From positions 1,612,001-1,676,000 of the forward strand of contig NZ_MODU01000004.1 in NCBI RefSeq assembly GCF_001885075.1: a stretch of 64,000 nucleotides of DNA, written 5' to 3'. The notes beneath the pieces were generated by a model. The model worked only from the letters and a program-made list of their open reading frames with translations, ran no database searches and had not been told where the DNA came from. Made by a program: the position numbers and the translations under genes. Below are positions 25,659 to 35,191 of this stretch, one piece after another. The first letter of the stretch is position 1. Every line of letters begins with the position of its first letter. This DNA comes from Alteromonas sp. V450 (GTDB lineage Bacteria; Pseudomonadota; Gammaproteobacteria; Enterobacterales; Alteromonadaceae).

Positions 25659-27932
25659 ATGGATGTAGTAGTGTCGCGGTTGTTATCACTCTTTGTTTTA
25701 TTCACGCTGTCAACAAGTGTCTTTGCTGTTGCACAAGCACAAGAAGCCGCAAATTGCGTAAGCTGTCATGAAGAGCAAGTTGAACAGTGGAAAATATCTG
25801 ATCACGCCAAAGCAATGGGCCATGCTACTAATTCGTCAGTGCTTGGTAACTTTGACAATACAACTACTAGACATTTCACACAAACTGCGTACTTTTTCAA
25901 AAGCGGCAGCAAATTCTTCGCAAAGTTAACAGAAGGCGATGTTACAACAACCTATCCCATCTCCTATGTCTTTGGGCACTATCCGCTGCAGCAATATCTA
26001 GTAGAAACGCAGCACGGGCAATTTCAGGTTTTTCCCTTTGCATGGGATGCACGTGACAGCAAAGTAGGCGGTCAACGCTGGTATCCCAATTATTCATCAG
26101 AAGATATCGCCACCAACGACAGGTTGCATTGGAAACAACCATTGCAAAACTGGAACGGTATGTGTGCTGACTGTCATTCTAGCGGCTTAACGCGTAATTT
26201 TGATACCGACACCCTCTCATTTGACAGCCAGTTTGATGAAATTAACGTATCGTGCAAATCTTGCCACGGCGATATGTTGTCACACGCAGACATTAACAAT
26301 GGTGATTTTGAGCAAAAAGGCGCTGAACTTAGCCACGTACGAGGGGCTGTTAGTAAATCTCGTAAAAAATCAGGTGAAAATTTCGCGATAAGACCTCACA
26401 CACTATCGCGAAAGGAGCAAGCATCGTTAGGGAAATGGTTGTTAAAAGAAGGAAGTCGTATTGCAACATGGCATGAAGAAAAAGATGGCGAACTTGTTCC
26501 AGCGTCCCGGGACAATGCGTTTATGGATACCTGTTTCGCCTGTCATTCACTTCGCAGTACGCTTACTGATGGTATCAAGCCACAGCAACCTTTTTTAGAC
26601 CAGTTTACCCCTTCGCTGCTGCTCTCCCCGCTCTACTTTGCAGACGGTCAGATTAGAGAAGAGGTATATGTTTACGGTTCGTTTTTGCAAAGCCGGATGT
26701 ATGAGGCAGGCGTTAGCTGTATCGACTGTCACAATCCCCACTCTATGAAGCTTAAAATAGAAGGTAACGGCTTGTGTTTGCAATGCCATTCAGTCGCTAC
26801 GTATCAGGGTGAAACCCACAGTAAACATGCAGAAAGTGAAGAGGCTAATCAGTGCGTCAACTGCCATATGCCAACCCGCACATACATGGGAGTAGATGCA
26901 AGACGCGACCACAGTTTCAGCATTCCAAACCCGCATATTTCAACTAAAACGGGAGCCCCAAACGCATGTTTAAATTGCCATGACAAAGATAATGTGTGGG
27001 TATCGAAGCAACTAACACAATGGTACGGAAGAGATTCTACCCTAAGTAGGATTGAAGAAGATTACGTGTCACTTATGCATGGCGATAGTTTTAATAATCA
27101 AGCTATATTACGCATTGCACGCTCAACTTCGTTGCCTGTAATAAAGCGAGCAACGGCGTTAACCATGCTCCCTTCAACTAATCAGCCGCTAAGTAGTAAA
27201 GATTTACGATATTTCATCCAAAGTAAGGAACCGCTAATTAGATTAGCGGCAGCGCAAGCCGGCCGCGCTCTTCCACTTCATGAACGAATGAAAACGTACG
27301 TCAAATTACTAGATGACGAATATCGAGCCATTCGCATTGCGGCGGCAAACAACCTCATTGGTTCGAGTCTAAAAAGCAAAAGCTTTAGGAGCGCGCTGTC
27401 AGAACTGACTTTGTCAAATAAGATAAATCAATGGCGTGGTGAAGGTAGCCTGAATCAAAGTTTAGTTGAATACAAGTTAGGTAATGTTAGTCAGGCAGAA
27501 GTATTATTAAAACAAGGGATCGGTGTAGACCCATACTTTGAAGCCAATTATATAAATCTTGCAGAGCTTTACCGTGCTCAGCACAAAACACAGTTAGAAA
27601 AACAGATCTTACTCGATGGGGCTGAAAACATGCCCAAGAGCGATTTATTCAATTACGCTCTCGGAATGTTTTATATTCGAAATCAAGATAAACCAACTGC
27701 GATCACTTACTTTAAGAAAGCCACAGCACTTGCACCGAATAAACCACAAAATTGGTATATCTATGCACTTGCACTAGATAGTATTGGTGAAACCGAAACG
27801 GGGATTAGCATTTTGAAAAATGTCATTACCACCACCCCAGATAGTTCCCTTGTTAAACTAGGCTTGTCATTGTCACAGAAACTCAGCGATGAAGACTCAA
27901 CACGCTTTTTTCAATCAAAAATGAGACAGTAG
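25659..27932 (+). CDS. octaheme cytochrome c with TPR domain
   Basis: An exported 757-residue protein with a signal peptide to about residue 28 (AVAQAQ). Eight CxxCH haem-attachment motifs follow: CVSCH, CADCH, CKSCH, CFACH, CIDCH, CLQCH, CVNCH and CLNCH, spread from about residue 33 to 440. The first part resembles the cytochrome c554/c-prime type multihaem fold. From about residue 480 the chain becomes helical HEAT/TPR-like repeats (ALGMFYIRNQDKPTAITYFKKA). It is likely a periplasmic electron carrier or a reductase of oxidised nitrogen or sulphur compounds docked to partners through the repeats. No cytochrome c maturation or quinol-oxidising genes lie next to it. The ATG at 25659 has a weak ribosome site; a GTG at 25671 preceded by GGA is possible. 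Confidence 0.85.
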   Translation: MDVVVSRLLSLFVLFTLSTSVFAVAQAQEAANCVSCHEEQVEQWKISDHAKAMGHATNSSVLGNFDNTTTRHFTQTAYFFKSGSKFFAKLTEGDVTTTYPISYVFGHYPLQQYLVETQHGQFQVFPFAWDARDSKVGGQRWYPNYSSEDIATNDRLHWKQPLQNWNGMCADCHSSGLTRNFDTDTLSFDSQFDEINVSCKSCHGDMLSHADINNGDFEQKGAELSHVRGAVSKSRKKSGENFAIRPHTLSRKEQASLGKWLLKEGSRIATWHEEKDGELVPASRDNAFMDTCFACHSLRSTLTDGIKPQQPFLDQFTPSLLLSPLYFADGQIREEVYVYGSFLQSRMYEAGVSCIDCHNPHSMKLKIEGNGLCLQCHSVATYQGETHSKHAESEEANQCVNCHMPTRTYMGVDARRDHSFSIPNPHISTKTGAPNACLNCHDKDNVWVSKQLTQWYGRDSTLSRIEEDYVSLMHGDSFNNQAILRIARSTSLPVIKRATALTMLPSTNQPLSSKDLRYFIQSKEPLIRLAAAQAGRALPLHERMKTYVKLLDDEYRAIRIAAANNLIGSSLKSKSFRSALSELTLSNKINQWRGEGSLNQSLVEYKLGNVSQAEVLLKQGIGVDPYFEANYINLAELYRAQHKTQLEKQILLDGAENMPKSDLFNYALGMFYIRNQDKPTAITYFKKATALAPNKPQNWYIYALALDSIGETETGISILKNVITTTPDSSLVKLGLSLSQKLSDEDSTRFFQSKMRQ

Positions 27933-27954
27933 ACTGCTCACTTAGACGCAAAAA

Positions 27955-28317
27955 TTAGATAGCGTGAGTTAGTACTAAAGGAAACGTCTCAAATGCCACG
28001 CCTTCATGCCCCGTTTTCATAAAGTTGCGAATATTGGCGTGATCGTCGCCGTTAGGGTTATGAAGTACGTCTTCGCGATAAAAACGTCCAAATAAGGCCA
28101 GCGTTTGCGCTTGATTGAGATTTAAGTGCTGACCCAGTGCAAGTAGCTTGCACGAGCCGTTGTTCTGGTTTGCTTCATTTGACACATCACCATTGGTAAA
28201 AGCAGTGGGCGTGAAAGTAAATGCGCTATCAATAAGCGCAATAACGTCGTTAAATTCGATAGTATCTGGGGAATTAGTAACTGCTTGAACTAAGTCTTGG
28301 GTGTTGCTGTATGCCAT
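27955..28317 (-). CDS. HopJ-family protein (PF08888)
   Basis: A 120-residue soluble protein typical of the HopJ family: IEFNDVIALIDSAFTFTPTAFTNG, then NGSCKLLALGQHLNL, ALFGRFYREDVL and NIRNFMKTGHEGVAFE. The name comes from a Pseudomonas effector, but this family is widespread in free-living marine bacteria and no type III secretion genes are present here. The function is unknown and probably a housekeeping or stress role. GAGAT lies close before the ATG. It is convergent with the octaheme cytochrome gene. Confidence 0.83.
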   Translation of the reverse strand: MAYSNTQDLVQAVTNSPDTIEFNDVIALIDSAFTFTPTAFTNGDVSNEANQNNGSCKLLALGQHLNLNQAQTLALFGRFYREDVLHNPNGDDHANIRNFMKTGHEGVAFETFPLVLTHAI

Positions 28318-28401
28318 GTTTATCTCGAAAAAAAGAAAACGATAATAGCAGGTCTACGCTACCATCACAGACCGAAAAAGGTCAGGTTTCGGTAGTTTCA
28401 T

Positions 28402-28426
28402 AAAAAATAGCAGCTTTCGGCTGCTA
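28402..28426 (-). terminator. intrinsic terminator downstream of fadH
   Basis: TAGCAGC and GCTGCTA (28408-28414, 28420-28426) make a perfect seven-pair stem with a five-base loop. On the minus strand TTTTTT follows directly. It should end transcripts coming from fadH before the HopJ-family gene. Confidence 0.75.
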
Positions 28427-28434
28427 GATAAAAT

Positions 28435-28494
28435 AACCCCCTCCGAAAAAGAGGGGTTTATAATGAAGCTGAAGCACCTATTGATAAGGTGCTT
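28435..28494 (-). terminator. two further hairpins downstream of fadH
   Basis: AACCCCCTC and GAGGGGTT (28435-28443, 28451-28458) pair with one bulged C. AAGCACCT and AGGTGCTT (28472-28479, 28487-28494) pair perfectly. Together with the hairpin at 28402-28426 they form three consecutive hairpins between fadH and the HopJ-family gene. These two lack adjacent T-runs and may protect the transcript 3' end. Confidence 0.5.
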
Positions 28495-28525
28495 ATATTT
28501 CTAACCGCACGTTTGCGCTAGGTAA

Positions 28526-30598
<2,073 letters not shown>

Positions 30599-30781
30599 TC
30601 AAAAGCCGTTAAAAAGCCTGTTTAAATATTTTCATTTGATGCGTTTCTACGTTAGAAGCGCTTTTTATTTACGTATTTCTATAATTCATACAACGAAAGT
30701 CGTGTAGCGCGCGAGCCTTGGCGTATCTTCGCTCATCATTAAGCCACTAACTGCAAGGAAAGCGCGATTGCATGCATAAAC

Positions 30782-31621
30782 CTACGAATTCATTTTCTTA
30801 ATCGCTGGATGCAACGGCGGATAATCCGGCAGCGTTTTGGTTTTCTGTGCTTCCATAGCTTTAAACACATCCTCCATTTGGAACATGCCCGCTTGCCATG
30901 TGGCCATATAGGTTAAGCTTTCTGCTACCGTGTGTTCTACCGCGTAGTTAATCATAGTCTTGGTACCCGAAACCGCTAGCGGCGAATTCATTGCAATTTG
31001 CTGCGCTATTTTCATTACCGCGTCAAGCATGGAACTCTGATCATCGAATACCTGATTTACAAAGCCAAGTTGCTGCGCTTCTGCGGCACCAAAGTTGCGT
31101 CCGGTGTAAGCCAACTCTTTCACAATGCCAATAGGGATCAGTTTTGGAAGGCGCTGAAGTGTGCCTACGTCCGCCGTCATACCTAATTGTGTTTCTTTTA
31201 TGGTGAAAAAAGCATCTTGGGTGCAATAGCGCATGTCACATGCACTTAGCAAATCTACCGCCCCGCCAATTGCCCCGCCCTGTACGGCGCCGAGAACCGG
31301 CATACGAGCCTGCTCAATAGCGGTAAAGCTATCTTGAAGCAACATCACCATACGGCGCATGCGCTCTGCCCTGCGCGATGGGTCGCCCTTAAAGTCTTCT
31401 TTCATATTAAGGAATACCGATAAATCCATACCGGCCGAGAAATGTTTACCCGTAGACGAAATAACAATGACGCGAGCATTACCTTCATCGTCTATTTCAC
31501 GAATAGCCGCTGGCAGTTCAGTCCAGAACTCTGGGATCATGCTGTTCATTGCATCGGGGCGATTAAGTACAACGTGGGCAATGTAGCCCTCTTGTTTTAC
31601 TTCTAATGTAGAGTACTTCAT
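30782..31621 (-). CDS. enoyl-CoA hydratase/isomerase (crotonase family)
   Basis: A 279-residue crotonase. The CoA-binding oxyanion loop is SSTGKHFSAGMDLSVF, and the second loop is AVQGGAIGGAVDLLSACDMRY. A glutamate in FTIKETQLGMTADVGTL occupies the usual catalytic region, and DVG corresponds to the site that binds substrate in dienoyl-CoA isomerase-type members. It could therefore be a delta3,5-delta2,4-dienoyl-CoA isomerase working with FadH, but this is inference. It is divergent from a TetR gene with two operator-like repeats between them. Confidence 0.87.
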   Translation of the reverse strand: MKYSTLEVKQEGYIAHVVLNRPDAMNSMIPEFWTELPAAIREIDDEGNARVIVISSTGKHFSAGMDLSVFLNMKEDFKGDPSRRAERMRRMVMLLQDSFTAIEQARMPVLGAVQGGAIGGAVDLLSACDMRYCTQDAFFTIKETQLGMTADVGTLQRLPKLIPIGIVKELAYTGRNFGAAEAQQLGFVNQVFDDQSSMLDAVMKIAQQIAMNSPLAVSGTKTMINYAVEHTVAESLTYMATWQAGMFQMEDVFKAMEAQKTKTLPDYPPLHPAIKKMNS

Positions 31622-31668
31622 GGTTTGCGCTGTCTCCTTGGGCTGTTCCTGTTAACAAATTTGCAAAC

Positions 31669-31708
31669 TAGACAGCGTCAAGATAAAAGGCTATGTTGAC
31701 AGTGTCAA
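31669..31708. promoter_or_regulatory. paired TetR operator-like repeats
   Basis: GACAGCGTCAAGATAAAA and GACAGTGTCAAGATAAAA lie 27 bases apart in the space between the crotonase and the TetR gene. The right copy contains the perfect palindrome TTGACAGTGTCAA (31696-31708); the left copy is TAGACAGCGTCAA (31669-31681). Each also reads as a -35-like hexamer with a plausible -10 (TATGTT, TATCTA) 17 bases later. They fit operators of the adjacent TetR protein controlling both genes. Confidence 0.6.
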
Positions 31709-31759
31709 GATAAAACGTTATCTATTCGTCTCAATTTTGAAAATGGAAACAGTGGGTTT

Positions 31760-32359
31760 ATGGCTAATGCAGTACAAAGCTACCATCACGGCGATTTGCG
31801 CAGTGCGCTGATAGAGGCGGCTACTGCCCGCTTGTCTGAACACGGCGTTGATAGTTTATCGCTTAGAAAGCTGGCAGAAGATGCCGGGGTGTCACGTACT
31901 GCGCCTTATCATCACTTCAAAGATAAAAGTGCTTTATTAAGCGCTATCGCAGCAAAAGGCTTTAGCGACTGGCATAGCGCAGCAAAACGCATTTTTGAGC
32001 AAGAAGATAAAACACCGCAGGTACGTTTTCGCGAATTTGTGCACGAATACATTGGCTACGCTGCCGACAACCCGGAGATGTATGAATTAATGTTTGGTCG
32101 CACTATTTGGCAAAATCAAGCGGCAACCAGTGACCTGAAAGACGTCGCGTTCCCTTGTTTTCAGTTTCAAGTAACCATGACACGCTACTGGCAAAATAAA
32201 GGGCTACTTCCAAACAATCAGGATGCACTTAGACTCGCACAGGTGACATGGGGCACGTTACACGGGATTGCACGATTGCTCATTGACGGGATATATGCAG
32301 ACAACAGTCATATTGAAGAGATGTGTGACTGTGCAGCGGACTTATTTATGCAAAAATAG
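31760..32359 (+). CDS. TetR-family transcriptional regulator
   Basis: A 199-residue repressor. The N-terminal HTH is LSLRKLAEDAGVSRTAPYHHFKDKSALLSAIA at about residues 34-66, with the GDLR start common in this group. The C-terminal helical ligand domain contains MYELMFGRTIW. It is divergent from the crotonase gene; the operator-like repeats between them suggest it represses itself and the crotonase, probably in response to an acyl-CoA. The ATG at 31760 has GGAAACA-type sequence upstream. Confidence 0.88.
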   Translation: MANAVQSYHHGDLRSALIEAATARLSEHGVDSLSLRKLAEDAGVSRTAPYHHFKDKSALLSAIAAKGFSDWHSAAKRIFEQEDKTPQVRFREFVHEYIGYAADNPEMYELMFGRTIWQNQAATSDLKDVAFPCFQFQVTMTRYWQNKGLLPNNQDALRLAQVTWGTLHGIARLLIDGIYADNSHIEEMCDCAADLFMQK

Positions 32360-32465
32360 CCATGTGCAGCGTTGTTATTTCGTTTCTTAAGCACACTGAA
32401 ATGCTTGTACTATCTCTTAATTGTTAACACTGCCTAGACCGTTTAACCGCCGTGCGCGAATAGAG

Positions 32466-32503
32466 AGCCAAGAGTGAGAAAATCCCTGCTCTTGGCTATT
32501 TTA
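32466..32503. terminator. terminator between convergent genes
   Basis: AGCCAAGAG (32466-32474) and CTCTTGGCT (32489-32497) pair perfectly, followed by ATTTTAAAT on the plus strand. It lies between the TetR gene and the GMC oxidoreductase stop and probably ends the TetR transcript. Confidence 0.65.
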
Positions 32504-32508
32504 AATAA

Positions 32509-34161
32509 CTACGCCGATTCTGCTTGAGCTAGTGAAACCGGCTGCCCTTCGTGCGTGGCTTTAATAAACTCTGCAGCACGTTCAGCAATCATTACCGTTG
32601 GCGCATTGGTGTTACCGCCAATGAGGCTGGGCATCACCGAGGCATCTACTACCCTCAGACCCGCTATTCCTCTAACCCTCAATTGAGTATCGACCACCGC
32701 CATCTCATCGTCATCACTGCCCATTTTACAAGTACCAATCGGGTGATAGATGGTTTCGGCGCGCTCACGCAAAAATTCTAATATTTCTTCATCTGATTGC
32801 GCATCATCGCCGGGATATAGTTCACTGCCTTGGAACTTGCCAAAACCCGGCGCTGAAAGCAACTTACGAGCAATACGCACGCCTTCAATCATGACTTGCT
32901 GATCTTCCTTTGCGGATAAATAATTCGGATCGATCAGTGCTTGATCAGCCGGATGGTTGCTTTGCAGCGATATTGTGCCGCGACTTTTAGGATACAAGCA
33001 GCACACGTGTAGGCCATAACCATAGCCAAAGGCTAGCTGCCTGCCGTGATCGTTTAAAATTGCGGGTAGAAAGTGAAACTGGATATCAGGGCCTTGCGTC
33101 GCCAAACTTGAACTGACGAAACCACCCGCCTCTGCTACGTTGGACGAAAAAATGCCTTTGCGCTTGAACGCGTAGTCAGCGGTGGCTTTGACGTACGAAG
33201 GTAGAGCTCCAAACGCGACAGCATAACCCTCTCTGGCTTTACAGGTATATTGCACTATAGCGTCAAGGTGATCTTGTAAGTTTTGACCCACTCCAGGCAG
33301 GTCTTGCTGAACAAAAATTCCCTTTTCTTCTAGCTCTGCTCTAGGGCCAATACCCGATAACATCAAAAGCTGTGGTGAGTTAATAGCACCACCGCATAAA
33401 ATAACTTCGCTTTTCGCGAAATAACGATTTACAGCGCCTTTCTCTCGTACTTGAACGCCAATAGCCTTGCCTTCCTTAAGCAACACTTTTTCAGCAGCAA
33501 CTTTGGTTAACACTGTAAGGTTGTTACGATGTTTCGCTTGGCTCAAATATCCTTTAGCAGTGGAACAACGCTGCCCGTTTATTTGCGTAACATGGTAATA
33601 GCCTAACCCTTCTCTCTCATCGCGATTGAAGTCATCTAACTGGGTGTAACCGGCAAACGACGCCGAGTCAACAAACGCATCAGATAATGCACATGTGTGA
33701 CGAAGCTTACTAACGTTCAATGGTCCACCAGTGCCATGGTATTCATCTGCACCTTGTTCAAAGTTCTCAGACCGCTTGAAATAAGGTAATACATCATCGA
33801 AAGACCAGCCTTCTGCTCCTTCTTCATTTGCCCATCTATCATAATCTTCTTTTTGGCCGCGTATATAGCACATTGCATTAACCGAGCTACTTCCACCTAG
33901 CGTTTTACCCCTTGGCCAAAAAAGCTCCCTATCGTACATTTCCTTTTGGGGCGCAGTGTGATAACCCCAACCGATCCCTTCAAATCGACTAAGCAGAGAC
34001 AATCCAAATGGAATATGAATGAATGGATTCGTATCTTTCGAGCCAGCTTCCAATAGCAAAATATCTAACGCTGGGTTTTCAGACAGTCGGGTAGCCAATA
34101 CAGCACCGGCAGAACCACCGCCAACGATAATATAATCATATTTACTTAAGCTATTACTCAT
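32509..34161 (-). CDS. GMC-family alcohol/choline dehydrogenase
   Basis: A 550-residue FAD-dependent GMC oxidoreductase. The N-terminal dinucleotide motif is IIVGGGSAGAVLATRLSE. The first GMC signature covers RGKTLGGSSSVNAMCYIRGQ, the second lies near GGAINSPQLLMLSGIGPR, and the C-terminal catalytic region is TIYHPIGTCKMG. The sequence fits the AlkJ/choline dehydrogenase branch, which oxidises medium-chain alcohols or choline. No betaine-aldehyde dehydrogenase lies nearby, and the adjacent WS/DGAT gene and the FadR-like site upstream favour a fatty alcohol. It is a single gene with its own promoter region. Confidence 0.85.
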   Translation of the reverse strand: MSNSLSKYDYIIVGGGSAGAVLATRLSENPALDILLLEAGSKDTNPFIHIPFGLSLLSRFEGIGWGYHTAPQKEMYDRELFWPRGKTLGGSSSVNAMCYIRGQKEDYDRWANEEGAEGWSFDDVLPYFKRSENFEQGADEYHGTGGPLNVSKLRHTCALSDAFVDSASFAGYTQLDDFNRDEREGLGYYHVTQINGQRCSTAKGYLSQAKHRNNLTVLTKVAAEKVLLKEGKAIGVQVREKGAVNRYFAKSEVILCGGAINSPQLLMLSGIGPRAELEEKGIFVQQDLPGVGQNLQDHLDAIVQYTCKAREGYAVAFGALPSYVKATADYAFKRKGIFSSNVAEAGGFVSSSLATQGPDIQFHFLPAILNDHGRQLAFGYGYGLHVCCLYPKSRGTISLQSNHPADQALIDPNYLSAKEDQQVMIEGVRIARKLLSAPGFGKFQGSELYPGDDAQSDEEILEFLRERAETIYHPIGTCKMGSDDDEMAVVDTQLRVRGIAGLRVVDASVMPSLIGGNTNAPTVMIAERAAEFIKATHEGQPVSLAQAESA

Positions 34162-34226
34162 TTCACTGATATCCTGAAAACACGCGCCTGTTGTTATTAG
34201 CGCTTCATGAAAGTGTTAAAAAAACG

Positions 34227-34243
34227 TTGTGGTATGACCAGAT
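34227..34243 (-). promoter_or_regulatory. FadR-operator-like site upstream of the GMC gene
   Basis: On the minus strand ATCTGGTCATACCACAA carries the palindromic core TGGT-N3-ACCA. This is the layout of the E. coli fadB operator (ATCTGGTACGACCAGAT as I recall it). It lies 66-82 bases upstream of the GMC oxidoreductase ATG. FadR itself is encoded 12 kb away in this window. Confidence 0.5.
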
Positions 34244-34351
34244 TAGCAAACAAGTGTACGCTATGAAAAGTGTTTCATATTAAGATTTAAAAAAACTAAC
34301 ATTACTGGTAACTTAGCGAAAACATGTCGCACAAATAGACAACCAGGCCAT

Positions 34352-35119
34352 TTGTCTTCTAAAGCAGACCTTAAAGCCAAGAATAAGAGGCTACTTTTGT
34401 CAAAGCATCTTTCATTCAAAGACACGTGTAAATTCTACGTTGCCCAGTGGTTGGTGGCGTTAGGAAAGCTTACGCACGACGATTTTACAAAATCAGAGCT
34501 ACATGTTTTTTTGAAAGATAGTTTCCCCTACGATTGTAAATTTAATATCCCTATCGGCGAAGGTTCACTTAGCATACTTGAAGGAAACATCACCTTAGAC
34601 AACGAAAATAATCGAATCGGGCTTCAGTGCCTTGCAGCGATTAAAATTGAAGCAGCTGCAACAACCTTGTACCGAGCACATTTAATTTTTACTGTGTCTG
34701 CAGTGCCTCACTACGAAAAAATTACGAATACGCTCTCGCTCAAAGACATTAGCACCGACAGCGTTACTCTTGTCAACGACGACTATGCATTTATCAAAGA
34801 TACGCAATTTATTATCAATCGCTTCTTCCCAAAAACTGTCAATTCCCTTATCAACAGCACGTTGAAGTCGGCACTTTCAGTGCTAAGTGCGGGTACCGCC
34901 GATATTGCTGCCGATTATCTAAAGCTCTACTTAACGGGCTCGAAGCAAGCAATTTTGGATTATCACATTCCTCAAATCGATTCAGCCATCAAAAAACAGC
35001 TGGCGCAACAAGACTTGAGCCACACAATGCGTGAAAATCACTGGCGCGAAGCCTTATTTGCAAAACTTGGAAAAAGCGTTCGCGTTGAAGACGATGTTCT
35101 CCGCTTCTACTTGCGTTAA
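34352..35119 (+). CDS. hypothetical protein, possible TULIP-fold (YceB/DUF1439-like) lipid binder
   Basis: A 255-residue protein without a clear signal peptide. The central region has alternating hydrophobic strands (LSILEGNITLDNENNRIGLQCLAAIKIEAAATTLYRAHLIFTVSAVPHY), reminiscent of the YceB/DUF1439 and synaptotagmin-like lipid-binding fold. The similarity is weak and is my inference. The N-terminus is basic (KADLKAKNKRLLLSKHL). It starts at TTG 34352 after CAGG. It sits between the GMC oxidoreductase and the WS/DGAT gene, which would suit a lipid-handling role. Function unproven. Confidence 0.55.
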   Translation: MSSKADLKAKNKRLLLSKHLSFKDTCKFYVAQWLVALGKLTHDDFTKSELHVFLKDSFPYDCKFNIPIGEGSLSILEGNITLDNENNRIGLQCLAAIKIEAAATTLYRAHLIFTVSAVPHYEKITNTLSLKDISTDSVTLVNDDYAFIKDTQFIINRFFPKTVNSLINSTLKSALSVLSAGTADIAADYLKLYLTGSKQAILDYHIPQIDSAIKKQLAQQDLSHTMRENHWREALFAKLGKSVRVEDDVLRFYLR

Positions 35120-35191
35120 CTGCCGGGCCTATCTAGTTATGAAGTGCAGTATGTAAATCAATTGGCGCATACGAATATTCATACACGCCTG

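Noticed and set aside
27955..28317. A type III secretion effector (from the HopJ name)
   Set aside because: No secretion genes are present and the family is common in free-living bacteria; the name is historical.
31669..31708. CRISPR-like direct repeats
   Set aside because: Only two copies, 27 bases apart, each a palindrome overlapping promoter hexamers; this is an operator arrangement and no cas gene is near.
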